DNA of 64,000 nucleotides from Paraburkholderia hiiakae (GTDB lineage Bacteria > Pseudomonadota > Gammaproteobacteria > Burkholderiales > Burkholderiaceae): NCBI RefSeq assembly GCF_904848665.1, contig NZ_CAJHCQ010000002.1, forward strand, positions 620,001-684,000, in the 5' to 3' direction. Within the stretch, counting starts at the first letter, position 1, and each line of letters starts with the position of its first letter. The translations under genes were made by a program, and so were the position numbers. Positions 41,279 to 49,888 of the stretch are shown piece after piece. The notes below the pieces were generated by a model. That model did no database searches. It worked only from the letters and a program-made list of their open reading frames with translations, and had not been told where the DNA came from.

Positions 41279-42553
41279 ATGACCCGTCTCCCGACGCTCA
41301 AGGAAACTGTTTCGCGAGGGCTGCGCCGGCTCGCCCTATGGGGCCCCGGCCTCCTCGTGATGCTTGCCGACTGCGACGCCGGAAACGTCGTGACGGCCGC
41401 ACAGGCCGGCGCGCAAACGGGGCTGCGGCTCTTGCCCGTGCTGCTTGCGCTCGTCCCGCTGCTCTACATGGTTCAGGAACTGACGGTGCGCCTCGGCATA
41501 TTCACCGGACGCGGGTATGGCGAACTCATCCGCTTGCGCTTCGGACCGGTGTGGGCGGCGCTGGCCGCGGCCGGACTGGTCGTGGCCGTCCTCGGGTCGC
41601 TCGTGACGGAGTTCACTGGCGTCGCTGGCGTGGGGGAAATGTATGGCGTATCGCGTTCCGTCACGCTGCCGCTCGCCGTCATCCTGTTGACAGGTATCGT
41701 GCTCACGGGCTCGCACAAGCGCGTAGACCGGATCGCCATTGCCATCGGCGCATTCGATCTGACGTTTTTCGCCGTCGCATGGAGTGCGCGCCACAAACTT
41801 CAGGTCATGGTCCCGCAGATGACCCAGTTGGCCGGCGGCGGCCGGGAAGCCGGCTATCTGGCCGCGGCGCTGATTGGCGCGACGTTCAATCCGTGGATGG
41901 TGTTCTATCAGCAAGCCGCCGTCGCGGACAGCCTGACAGCCAGAGACTTCACATCAGCGAGGGTCGAGACCGCAGTCGGCGCGGTCCTCACGCAATTGCT
42001 CACGGCAGCGGTGCTCGTCGCCGCGGCCGCGACGTTGTCGGTGCATGGTGAGCCGCGCGCCCTCGACAGTATTGGCGAAATCAGCAATGCGCTCGTTGCC
42101 GTAACGGGCCCGTTTGCAGGCCGCCTGCTATTTGGCGCGGGTGTGCTCGGTGCGGCGCTGGTGGCCGCCATCGTGAGTTCTCTCGCGCTGGCATGGGGGC
42201 TCGGCGATGTGTTCGGATATAGGGCATCGCTCGAGGACCGTCCCGACCGTTCGCCCTGGTTCTTTGGCGCGTACGCACTGGCCGTTGCAGGCAGTGCGGG
42301 CGCTGTCTGGCTCGCGCCCAATCTCGTTTCCCTGAACGTTGCGGCGCAGGTGGTCAACACGCTGATGTTGCCGCTCGTGTTGGGGCTGCTCGTCGCCCTC
42401 AGCGTCACCGCTTTGCCGCAACGCTATCGGCCTCGGGGAATTTATCTGTGGCTCGTCGTTTTTATCGGGGCGGTCGTGTGTGCGGCAGGTGCCTGGGGCG
42501 CTATGCAGGGGCTGCGTCCTTCACCTGCGATGCCAGGCTTACATATCATTTAA
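41279..42553 (+). CDS. Divergent NRAMP-family divalent metal transporter
   Basis: 424 residues from ATG 41279; longer in-frame starts exist and the ribosome site is weak. The NRAMP fold is recognisable, with about eleven helices. The metal-binding motifs are changed: helix 1 has DCDAGN where DPGN is usual, and helix 6 has GATFNPW where the usual motif is GATVMPH, so the binding methionine is replaced by Asn. This suggests a different ion, such as Mg2+, or a non-canonical branch. It is convergent with a small membrane protein that overlaps its last 15 nt. Confidence 0.88.
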   Translation: MTRLPTLKETVSRGLRRLALWGPGLLVMLADCDAGNVVTAAQAGAQTGLRLLPVLLALVPLLYMVQELTVRLGIFTGRGYGELIRLRFGPVWAALAAAGLVVAVLGSLVTEFTGVAGVGEMYGVSRSVTLPLAVILLTGIVLTGSHKRVDRIAIAIGAFDLTFFAVAWSARHKLQVMVPQMTQLAGGGREAGYLAAALIGATFNPWMVFYQQAAVADSLTARDFTSARVETAVGAVLTQLLTAAVLVAAAATLSVHGEPRALDSIGEISNALVAVTGPFAGRLLFGAGVLGAALVAAIVSSLALAWGLGDVFGYRASLEDRPDRSPWFFGAYALAVAGSAGAVWLAPNLVSLNVAAQVVNTLMLPLVLGLLVALSVTALPQRYRPRGIYLWLVVFIGAVVCAAGAWGAMQGLRPSPAMPGLHII

Positions 42554-42703
42554 TAGTCCGAAGTAGACGGCGGCAAATACAAGGACAATGCCGATGTTCA
42601 CGGCCAGCCGTAGCCAGAACAGATTCTTGAGGAAAATAAAATCCACGCCGACGACAACGGCGATCAACAACAGAATGTAAATCGCAACATACACGTTTCT
42701 CAT
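42539..42703 (-). CDS. Two-helix membrane microprotein
   Basis: 54 residues from ATG 42703 to TAA 42539-42541. Two hydrophobic helices (VYVAIYILLLIAVVVGVDFI and LAVNIGIVLVFAAVYFGLL) are separated by a short FLKNLFWLR loop. The ribosome site is weak. The membrane pattern is too regular to be chance in such GC-rich DNA. It overlaps the NRAMP gene end tail to tail. Function unknown. Confidence 0.5.
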   Translation of the reverse strand: MRNVYVAIYILLLIAVVVGVDFIFLKNLFWLRLAVNIGIVLVFAAVYFGLLNDM

Positions 42704-43061
42704 CACGTCAATCGCCGGTCAAACGGTCCTGGTTGCTAGCTGCCAGAAGTCAGGATACGCCCAGACCAGGCGCCTCCAGGCATCGCGAACGTTTCCATTC
42801 ATTCTGCCGTCTGGTGCGGCGCATCAGCCAACGTTCCCCGACGCTGCCTTGCGTGTGTTTCCAGGTTTTTATTGTTTTGTTGCTATCTTGCTGAAATCGA
42901 CATTACGAAAGGCTTTTCTCGCTATAGTTAAAGTGCTTTCTCAAGCACTTGACGCGGCGCGGTAAAAATTGCGCTATGCATCAAGGGCGCCGGTTTGCGC
43001 AGGGTGTTTTCGCCACTTTGGGTGAAAGGCCGCAAAACCAACCGATGTCTGGGAGGACCAG
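42704..43061. other. Intergenic region upstream of small protein copy 2
   Basis: This 358-nt region has a relatively AT-rich part (42860-42970) and a palindrome at 42931-42950. No gene is evident. A strong GGGAGG ribosome site at the right end serves the gene at 43062. Confidence 0.5.
42931..42950. promoter_or_regulatory. Palindrome upstream of small protein copy 2
   Basis: AAGTGCTT-TCTC-AAGCACTT is a perfect 8-bp inverted repeat with a 4-nt loop, about 110 nt before the ATG at 43062. It could be an operator or an mRNA hairpin. Confidence 0.4.
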
Positions 43062-43283
43062 ATGAGACGCACGAAGACGCAGTCACTGCGTTATCAGGTC
43101 GAAAAATGGCTCGCACCCACCACGCCGGTGCATGTCACCGCGTTCGGCCACACCCCCTCGGGCAAGGCACGCTATGTGTGCGTGGAGACGCGCCAGACAA
43201 CGGGATTTCACGCGCTGTTCTTCTTTCAGCACGACGACGGTTACTGGAACGTGTTTCCTCCCGTGGGTGAAGAGGTGCTGTGA
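43062..43283 (+). CDS. Small conserved protein of unknown function, copy 2
   Basis: 73 residues with a strong GGGAGG ribosome site. It shares the pattern KWLAP, RYVCVE, FFF-HDDG-W and VFPP with the 80-residue protein at 13143 in the peptide-secretion island. Here it stands alone, with no peptide or LRAT gene beside it and no sigma54 promoter that I can find. That suggests the family has a general role and was either recruited into the island or spread from it. Confidence 0.8.
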   Translation: MRRTKTQSLRYQVEKWLAPTTPVHVTAFGHTPSGKARYVCVETRQTTGFHALFFFQHDDGYWNVFPPVGEEVL

Positions 43284-43325
43284 TGCGATTAATATAGTTA
43301 GGTATCCAATGTAACGCAAAGCGCT

Positions 43326-44222
43326 TCATTGCATGGCCGCTTGCTCGACGCAGGCGAGAAAGCGCGAGGCCGCCGTGGTGAGCGGACGCTCCCGCCTTTG
43401 CACGACGTAGACGTCCATGTCGGGAAACTGCTCGTGGATCTTCACCTCGCGGATCCTGCGGCGCTTCATCTCGAGCTGGAACGTCGGCAGTGTCGCCACG
43501 CAAATCACATCGGTCTTCGCGATCAAGGCGACGGACGGCGCCAATGCCTGGCAGCGCATGATCCTGCTGGGCGCGGACAGACCCAGCGAGTGGAAGTAGG
43601 CGCTGAACCCCTTGTCGATTTCGTCGCCAGGCTCGCAAGGCACGAGCCATTCCGCTGCGTGCAGCATCGACATCGAGCGAGCCTGCGCGAGAGGATGGCC
43701 CTGGCGCGCCACGACCAGCAACGGCATCGACATGATTTTTCGTCGCTCGACGAAATCGGGCCATTGCGTGTCCGCGACTGCCGTGATGACCGCAAAATCG
43801 GTGTCCCCGTCACGCAGCGCATGGAGCGCGGCGGGCAGCGCCAATTCGCGCACGGTCACTGACGTATCGGGATTCTGTGCGCGAAACTGCCCAAACGCCT
43901 GGGGCAGCAAAGCACACGCAACGGCCGATGACACGGACACCGCAACCTCGCCGCCCGCTCCATTGAGCATGACCGACAGTTCTTCGTGAATGTGCCGCAC
44001 GTCGTTGACCAGCATGCGTGCGCGGCGCTGAAACACGACGCCATATTCGGTGAGCGCAATGCCGTTGACCGAGCGCACGACGAGTGGCACGCCCAGCGTC
44101 CTTTCCAGTTCGCGGATCGTGACCGTGACGGCGGGTTGCGTCAAACGCAGTGCGCGCGCGGCGCCATGCAAGCTGCCCTGCTCGGCGACACTCAGGAATA
44201 CCCGCAATTGACGAAGTTTCAT
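43326..44222 (-). CDS. LysR-type regulator
   Basis: 298 residues; the N-terminal helix-turn-helix is LRVFLSVAEQGSLHGAARAL, with TQPAVTVTIRELERTLGVPL following. The effector domain resembles the CbbR/TsaR-like group. It is divergent from the DUF2817 peptidase gene, with a palindrome at 44251-44274 between them, so it probably controls that gene and itself. Confidence 0.92.
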   Translation of the reverse strand: MKLRQLRVFLSVAEQGSLHGAARALRLTQPAVTVTIRELERTLGVPLVVRSVNGIALTEYGVVFQRRARMLVNDVRHIHEELSVMLNGAGGEVAVSVSSAVACALLPQAFGQFRAQNPDTSVTVRELALPAALHALRDGDTDFAVITAVADTQWPDFVERRKIMSMPLLVVARQGHPLAQARSMSMLHAAEWLVPCEPGDEIDKGFSAYFHSLGLSAPSRIMRCQALAPSVALIAKTDVICVATLPTFQLEMKRRRIREVKIHEQFPDMDVYVVQRRERPLTTAASRFLACVEQAAMQ

Positions 44223-44250
44223 TGTGCTCCATGGGATAAAAAAACGTTAT

Positions 44251-44274
44251 CAAGGCCATTTTTTTATTGCCTTG
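44251..44274. promoter_or_regulatory. Likely LysR operator
   Basis: CAAGGC at 44251-44256 and GCCTTG at 44269-44274 form a perfect inverted repeat across a T-rich centre, in the gap between the divergent LysR gene (start 44222) and peptidase gene (start 44346). Confidence 0.5.
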
Positions 44275-44345
44275 TGCGCCGGTACGTTAGTCATGATGAT
44301 TGTGACCGAACGCACGCCTCGCGTGCATCTCCTCGGGGTCACTGC

Positions 44346-45449
44346 ATGGTAATAAAAAAATATTTCTCCGCTTCGTATGCGCAGGCGCGCGAGCGATTCA
44401 CGCAGGCGGCACGCGCTGGCGGGTTCGAACTGGGGCAGGTCGTGCACCCCACGGCTGTCGGCCCCGATGGTGGGAGCCTGTCGATCGATCTCGCGATTCA
44501 CGCGCCCGCCGGCGCGCGTTCGCTGCTCATCATCACGTCTGGCACACATGGTGTTGAGGGCTTCTGCGGATCGGGTTGTCAGGTCGGATTGCTCGAGGAC
44601 GCGGCCTTCCTGGCCGAGACGAAGCGGCGCGGCGTCGCGCTGTTGATGATTCACGGCGTAAACCCGTACGGATTTGCGCATCTGCGCCGGGTGAACGAAG
44701 ACAACGTCGATCTGAACCGCAATAGCGCGGACTATTCGACGCTCGCCGATTCGAATCCCGGGTACGTGGCGCTCGATCCCTTGTTGTTGCCGGAGGTTTG
44801 GCCGCCTGACGCGGCCAATCAGGCCGCTCTCGGCGCTTATATCCAGACGCATGGCGAAGAGGCGTTGCGCAATACGGTGTCGAAGGGGCAGTACGTGGTA
44901 CCGGACGGGATGTTCTACGGCGGAGCGCAAACGAGTTGGAGCACGCAGGCCGTCCACTCAATCCTGCGCGCGCACGCGAGCGGCTATCGGCGCCTCGCGT
45001 GGATCGATCTTCACACGGGACTGGGCCCATATGGTCACGGTGAAAAGATCTTCATGAGCACGGATTGCGCCGAACTGGAAAGAGCGCGCCGTTGGTGGGG
45101 CAACGATGTGAAGCCGATCCATGAACCGGGTTCGATTTCGGCCGACGTGCAAGGCCCGATCATCACGTTTTCGTACGACGAATTCCCGGGCGTCGAAAAG
45201 ACGACGCTAGGCCTGGAATTCGGCACTTACGAACCCTTGCATGTGTTGCAGGCGCTGCGCGCCGATCACTGGCTGCACCGTCATCCAGAATGCGAGGCCG
45301 CCACCGCCGCGCAGATCCGGCAAAACCTGAAGGACGCGTTCTATTGCGACAACGACGAATGGAAGGGCCTGATTTTCGGGCAGATGCGCGTCGTCGCCTC
45401 GCAGGCCGTTGCTGGGCTCTGCGAAAGTGATTCGGATGTAACCGTCTAG
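44346..45449 (+). CDS. DUF2817 / M14-like zinc carboxypeptidase
   Basis: 367 residues from ATG 44346. The zinc-binding HxxE is in TSGTHGVEGFCGS (about residue 65), the substrate-binding region is NEDNVDLNRN, and DLHTGLGPYGHGEK follows with the third ligand. These match the DUF2817 branch of M14 metallopeptidases. There is no signal peptide, so it is probably a cytoplasmic peptide or amide hydrolase. It is likely controlled by the divergent LysR, and the porin that follows may supply its substrate. Confidence 0.88.
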   Translation: MVIKKYFSASYAQARERFTQAARAGGFELGQVVHPTAVGPDGGSLSIDLAIHAPAGARSLLIITSGTHGVEGFCGSGCQVGLLEDAAFLAETKRRGVALLMIHGVNPYGFAHLRRVNEDNVDLNRNSADYSTLADSNPGYVALDPLLLPEVWPPDAANQAALGAYIQTHGEEALRNTVSKGQYVVPDGMFYGGAQTSWSTQAVHSILRAHASGYRRLAWIDLHTGLGPYGHGEKIFMSTDCAELERARRWWGNDVKPIHEPGSISADVQGPIITFSYDEFPGVEKTTLGLEFGTYEPLHVLQALRADHWLHRHPECEAATAAQIRQNLKDAFYCDNDEWKGLIFGQMRVVASQAVAGLCESDSDVTV

Positions 45450-45617
45450 AGACGACGCCGGCTTTCCTCCGGGAATCGGAGCGGGAACATGAAGCGTCGG
45501 GGTTCCATCGAATCTTGAATGCTAGATGTTATGGAATCCGAAATTAATGTGACGGAACAATCATCAGCAAGACAACGCATAACTATTTTAAAAACCATCT
45601 CTAAAGATAGGAGACTC

Positions 45618-46823
45618 ATGAAGATGGCGAAGCAACGGAAGTGGCCACTCAAGGCATGCGTGGCCGCCGCGGCGCTCGGTGCAGCCAGCGCGGCGTATGC
45701 GGACGGGAGCGTGACGCTGTATGGTATCGCCGACGTCGGCGTGATGTATCTGAGTCATTCGACACCGGAATTCAATGGCAGCACGGGCACGGGCCACGTG
45801 TTCCAGCTCACGAACTCGGGCTATTCGCCTTCGCTGTGGGGTTTGTCAGGCAAGGAAGATCTGGGCGGCGGCCTCCAGGCGGAATTCAAGCTCGAAAGCG
45901 GTATCAACCTCGCCAATGGCGGCTTCGATAACCCGGGCGGCAACAACGGGCTGTTCAACCGTATCGCCGAGGTCGGTGTGTCGGGAGGCTTTGGTACGGT
46001 CAAGGCGGGCCTGCAGATCTCGCCATTCTTCAACATCATTTACGCACTCGATCCGCGCGGTGCGGGCGAATTCGGCAGCATTCTCACTCCCGTCAGCGAC
46101 AACAGTCTGATCGCCGCTGTCTTCATGCCCAATGCGGTGTCGTATACGTCGCCCGACATAGGCGGATTCCAGGCGGCGGGCCTGTTCGCGCTCGGCGGCG
46201 TCGCGGGTTCCTTCCAGACCGGCCGTGCATGGTCGGTCAGCGGGCGGTACACCAACGGCACATTCCTCGCCGCGGCGGCGTACATCAGCACCAACAACGC
46301 AGCCGACAGTGCGCTCGCGAGCATTGGCCAACTCTATCCAATCAACGTACGCGCTTATACCGCGGGCATGAGCTACAAATTCGGCGGACTGATTGCCAAG
46401 GCGGCGTTCGCCAATTTCAAGGCGAACAGCGTGCCGGTCTCGGTGAATCCGTCGCTGATGTATTCGACCAATACCAGTGTGAACATCTATAGCGGCGGCT
46501 TCGACTATTTCCCGCTGCCGTATCTCGATCTGAACGCCGGCGTGTACTACCAGCAGGACCGCGTGAACTCCGGCGGTCATTCGGTGATGGGCGCGATCGG
46601 CTCGCAATTCTTCCTGTCCAAGCGCACGTCACTGTATGCGCAGGTCGGCCTCGTGAACAACACTTGCGCGCACAACGGTGTATGCCTCGGTTCGGGTCTG
46701 ACGGTGGACAGCGCCGGCAGTGGCGTGGGGGGGCTGCAAGGTCTCGGACTGGCTGCAGCAGGCCTGGGCCTGCCGCCGGGCACGACGGTCGGCGCCAACG
46801 TCGGCATTCGAACGACCTTCTGA
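45618..46823 (+). CDS. Gram-negative general porin, OmpC/Omp32-type
   Basis: 401 residues from ATG 45618, with TAGGAG about 5 nt upstream. A signal peptide ends ASAAYA-DGSVTLYG, the classic beta-proteobacterial porin N-terminus. The GLSGKEDLGGGLQAEFKLES segment and the C-terminal TTF are also typical. It forms a 16-strand trimeric channel. The sequence near LTVDSAGSGVGGLQGLGLAA is an unusual Gly/Leu-rich stretch before the last strand. Confidence 0.95.
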   Translation: MKMAKQRKWPLKACVAAAALGAASAAYADGSVTLYGIADVGVMYLSHSTPEFNGSTGTGHVFQLTNSGYSPSLWGLSGKEDLGGGLQAEFKLESGINLANGGFDNPGGNNGLFNRIAEVGVSGGFGTVKAGLQISPFFNIIYALDPRGAGEFGSILTPVSDNSLIAAVFMPNAVSYTSPDIGGFQAAGLFALGGVAGSFQTGRAWSVSGRYTNGTFLAAAAYISTNNAADSALASIGQLYPINVRAYTAGMSYKFGGLIAKAAFANFKANSVPVSVNPSLMYSTNTSVNIYSGGFDYFPLPYLDLNAGVYYQQDRVNSGGHSVMGAIGSQFFLSKRTSLYAQVGLVNNTCAHNGVCLGSGLTVDSAGSGVGGLQGLGLAAAGLGLPPGTTVGANVGIRTTF

Positions 46824-46857
46824 TCGTGGCAACGCCCACCAACCAAAACGGAGCAAC

Positions 46858-47211
46858 ATGACCATGGGTATTCAAAAGCTCGCCGTCATTGTCGGCGCTG
46901 TCGCGGCGCTGGCTGCGTTCAATGCACAGGCACAGCCCGCTGATTCCTCGGTTCCCTTAGCCGCCGCATCATCAGCCAGAGCCGCCCGCAAGGCGGACCA
47001 CATGCTTGAAAAGACGGTGCGCAAGGCGCTGGGCAAGGACAAGGCCGTGGACGTGACCAACGTCAGTGTCCGAGCGCGCAACGGCGCAGTGACGTTGCTT
47101 GGCACGGTGCCCGAACAGGGCCAGGTGGACGCTGCCGCGCAGGCCGCGCAAGGCGTGGCCGGCGTGTCGTCGGTCAACAACGCGCTGACGGTCAAGGCCG
47201 TCGCCCATTAG
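46858..47211 (+). CDS. BON-domain periplasmic protein
   Basis: 117 residues from ATG 46858, with GGAG 5 nt upstream. A signal peptide ends NAQAQ near residue 24. One BON domain covers about 45-115 (VDVTNVSVRARNGAVTLLGTV and GVAGVSSVNNALTV). BON proteins such as OsmY bind membranes or help outer-membrane protein folding. It lies 34 nt after the porin and is probably in the same unit; a strong terminator follows. Confidence 0.9.
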   Translation: MTMGIQKLAVIVGAVAALAAFNAQAQPADSSVPLAAASSARAARKADHMLEKTVRKALGKDKAVDVTNVSVRARNGAVTLLGTVPEQGQVDAAAQAAQGVAGVSSVNNALTVKAVAH

Positions 47212-47257
47212 GAGCGGGACTGCCGACTTCTCGCCGGCGCTCCTTTCCCCCAACACA

Positions 47258-47289
47258 TCAAGGCCGCTTCCCCAGGGAAGCGGCCTTGA
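47258..47289. terminator. Strong hairpin terminator
   Basis: TCAAGGCCGCTTCCC at 47258-47272 pairs perfectly with GGGAAGCGGCCTTGA at 47275-47289. It separates the porin/BON unit from the convergent MFS gene (stop 47349). No T-run follows. Confidence 0.75.
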
Positions 47290-47348
47290 TGCTTTGCGGC
47301 CTAAGTCGTGAAAAGCGGCATGCGATCCCGCTCGCCGTTGTCCACCCA

Positions 47349-48821
47349 TTACCGTGTGCGTGGCCCATCTGCATGCGTGCGTCGATGCAGCGGTCCGAGC
47401 GCGCTCGAGAGCAGCGCGCAAGGCAGCAGGATCGCGACGAGCGCGAACATCGTGGTCCTGAATGCCTGCGCGTACTCGAGCGCGCCGGGCGCGGCGCCGA
47501 GCTTCGAGAAGAACAGGCCGCCCAGCGTTGCCGCGCCAACGGCGGCGCCGATCTGCAGCGTTGCCGTGACCATGCCCGAGGCGATACCCGCGCGCTCGGG
47601 CTCCACTTCGGCAAGCACGATGCGCACGACGGAGGGCAGAACGAGCCCCTGGCCGATGCCGATTGCTCCGAGGCCGAGATAAAACCCGGCGCCTGGTTGC
47701 GCCACTCCCGCGAGCGCAGCCGCAATGGCGAGCCCAAGCGCGAGCATCACGAAGCCCAGCGTCAGAGCGTGATAGCCGCCGAACCGGTGCACGAGGCGCG
47801 GCATCAGCAACGGGCTCGAAAGAAACCCGAGGCCGAACGGCAGGATCGCGAGTCCCGATGCGAGCGGCGTCCAATGCAGGCCGCCTTGCAGATAGATGCC
47901 GTAGGTCAGGAAAAACGCGCTCATCGTATAGAAGAGGAACGCCAGCACGAGGCCGAGCGCGATGACCGGATTGCGGAAGAGGCGTACGTCGAGCAGGGGA
48001 TCCTTGCCGTCGACGAGGCTGCGCCACTCCACGCGCAACAGCAGGCCTAGCATGGGCGGCGAACCGATCAGGCAGGCGAGCATCCACAACGGCCAGCCGG
48101 ACTCGCGCCCGCGCGTGAGCGGATAAACGAGCATTAGGAGAAACAGCGAAAGCAGCAGGGTGCCTGGCACGTCGATGCGCTTGCCGCGCGGCGGCCGGCT
48201 TTCCGGAATGAAGCGCCAACTGCCGATGAGCGCGAACACGCCTATGGGCAGGTTGACAAGAAAGATCGCGCGCCAGCCCAGACCGAATGGGTGCAGGCTG
48301 ATGAGCGCGCCACCGCCAAGCTGGCCGATCACTGCCGCAACGCCGAAAACGAACGCATAAAGGCCCATCACGCGCACCTGCTCATGCGGCGTGAATACGC
48401 TGCGGATGGTGGCGAGCACCTGCGGCGCGAGGGTCGCGGCGAACAGGCCCTGCAAGATGCGGCCGGCAACGAGCGCCGTGCCGCTGGTGGCGAGGCCGCA
48501 GAACGTGGAGGCGACGACGAAGCCCGCCATGCCGATCATGAAGATGCGCTTGCGGCCGTACAGGTCGCCGAGGCGCCCGCCGGTGATCAGCATGACGGCG
48601 TTCGCGCACGCGTAGGCCGAGACGACCAGCTGGAGTTCGGACGCATTCGCGCCGAGTCCGTCGCGGATGGCGGGCAGCGCCAGGTTCACGATGAAGTAGT
48701 CGAGCGGCGGCAGGATGGCGCCCACCAGTAAAACGACCAGCGCCCAGCCGTGATGACCATGGCCGGCTTCGACGGCGGCGCGGGGCGCCACGGCGCAGGC
48801 GGCATACGTATTGTCAGACAT
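47349..48821 (-). CDS. MFS drug exporter, EmrB/QacA (DHA2) type
   Basis: 490 residues with fourteen hydrophobic helices. The motif ITGGRLGDLYGRKRIFMIG follows helix 2, and GGALISLHPFGLGWRAIFLVN is the DHA2 antiporter motif C region. It would export drugs or other hydrophobic compounds with proton exchange. The divergent LysR at 48980, with a palindrome between, is its likely regulator. No membrane-fusion partner is adjacent. Confidence 0.93.
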   Translation of the reverse strand: MSDNTYAACAVAPRAAVEAGHGHHGWALVVLLVGAILPPLDYFIVNLALPAIRDGLGANASELQLVVSAYACANAVMLITGGRLGDLYGRKRIFMIGMAGFVVASTFCGLATSGTALVAGRILQGLFAATLAPQVLATIRSVFTPHEQVRVMGLYAFVFGVAAVIGQLGGGALISLHPFGLGWRAIFLVNLPIGVFALIGSWRFIPESRPPRGKRIDVPGTLLLSLFLLMLVYPLTRGRESGWPLWMLACLIGSPPMLGLLLRVEWRSLVDGKDPLLDVRLFRNPVIALGLVLAFLFYTMSAFFLTYGIYLQGGLHWTPLASGLAILPFGLGFLSSPLLMPRLVHRFGGYHALTLGFVMLALGLAIAAALAGVAQPGAGFYLGLGAIGIGQGLVLPSVVRIVLAEVEPERAGIASGMVTATLQIGAAVGAATLGGLFFSKLGAAPGALEYAQAFRTTMFALVAILLPCALLSSALGPLHRRTHADGPRTR

Positions 48822-48948
48822 GAGTGTGCTCAGCGATAAAGGGCCGGATTATGGTCAGACTGCTTCGCCGGGGGCGCGCAGTCTGGCTATCGAATCGACA
48901 TTCTGACGACACCGGAAGGTCCGGAAAAGCGGGAATAAATGGTACTAT

Positions 48949-48967
48949 CCATCGACTTATTCGATGG
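48949..48967. promoter_or_regulatory. LysR operator with 7-bp arms
   Basis: CCATCGA-CTTAT-TCGATGG is a perfect inverted repeat with a 5-nt spacer and contains the T-N11-A pattern used by LysR proteins. It ends 12 nt before the regulator's ATG and lies in the gap to the divergent MFS gene. Confidence 0.65.
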
Positions 48968-48979
48968 GTTGGGGATGTC

Positions 48980-49858
48980 ATGCGCGGTTTCGAATTCGAC
49001 CAGTTGAAGACGTTCGCGGCCGTGGCGAACGTGGGCAGCCTTTCGGCGGCGGCGCCGCTGCTGCATCTTTCGCAATCGACGATCAGCGAGCAGGTGCGCA
49101 AGCTCGAGGTGCGCGCGGGCGTGCCGCTTTTCCTGCGCAGCAAGCGCGGCGTCGAGCTGACGCCCGCGGGCACGCGGCTGCTAGAGCACGCGCGGCGCCT
49201 CGTGGCGCTAAACGAAGCGGCTTTCGACGAGGTGCGTGGCCAGGCCATCAAGGGAGAGCTGCGCGTCGCGATTACCGAGTACTTCCGCACCAACGAGGTG
49301 GCGGGTTTGCTTGTGAGGCTGCGCGACTGCTATCCGCAACTGAGTTTGCACGTGAGCGCGATGAAGAGCGCCGACATCGAAGTCGCGTATGCGAAGCGGC
49401 AGATCGATCTCGGCGTGGTCATGCACCTGTCGAGCGGCCCGTTCCGGCCCGCCGCCGCCGACGCGGACACACGCTGGGAGTTGCTGCGCGAGCCGCTCTA
49501 CTGGGTCGCGTCGCCCACGCTCGCCGAGCAGTTGCCGCAAGCGCTGCCGCTCGTGCTGCTGCCGGGCGACTGCATGATGCACCAGGTCGCGGTGCGCTCT
49601 CTCGAAGAAAACGACATACCGTACGTGCTCGTTCACAGCGCGTCGGGCGTGGCCGGGCTGCAGTCCATGCTCGCAGCCGGTCTCGGTGTGGGTTGCCTGT
49701 GCGCATCCGCAATCGGCGAGGGCCTCGTGCGTCTCGGCCCGAAACATCGGCTGCCGGTCTTGCCCGACGCTGTGTTCTCGCTCATGCCGCCTCATCCCGG
49801 CGAAGGGGACACCGTGACACAGGCGAGGGAAGTGTTGGCGCGGCAACTGCTGGTGTGA
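48980..49858 (+). CDS. LysR-type regulator of the MFS exporter
   Basis: 292 residues from ATG 48980, with GGGGAT about 4 nt upstream. Winged helix about 5-63 (FAAVANVGSLSAAAPLLHLSQ), then an effector-binding domain with the segment GELRVAITEYFRTNEVAGLL. The resistance-regulator-like layout (divergent exporter and palindrome in the gap) suggests it senses the exporter's substrate. Confidence 0.92.
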   Translation: MRGFEFDQLKTFAAVANVGSLSAAAPLLHLSQSTISEQVRKLEVRAGVPLFLRSKRGVELTPAGTRLLEHARRLVALNEAAFDEVRGQAIKGELRVAITEYFRTNEVAGLLVRLRDCYPQLSLHVSAMKSADIEVAYAKRQIDLGVVMHLSSGPFRPAAADADTRWELLREPLYWVASPTLAEQLPQALPLVLLPGDCMMHQVAVRSLEENDIPYVLVHSASGVAGLQSMLAAGLGVGCLCASAIGEGLVRLGPKHRLPVLPDAVFSLMPPHPGEGDTVTQAREVLARQLLV

Positions 49859-49888
49859 TGCGGCCACCGCGCCAACCGCCTTCGCGCC

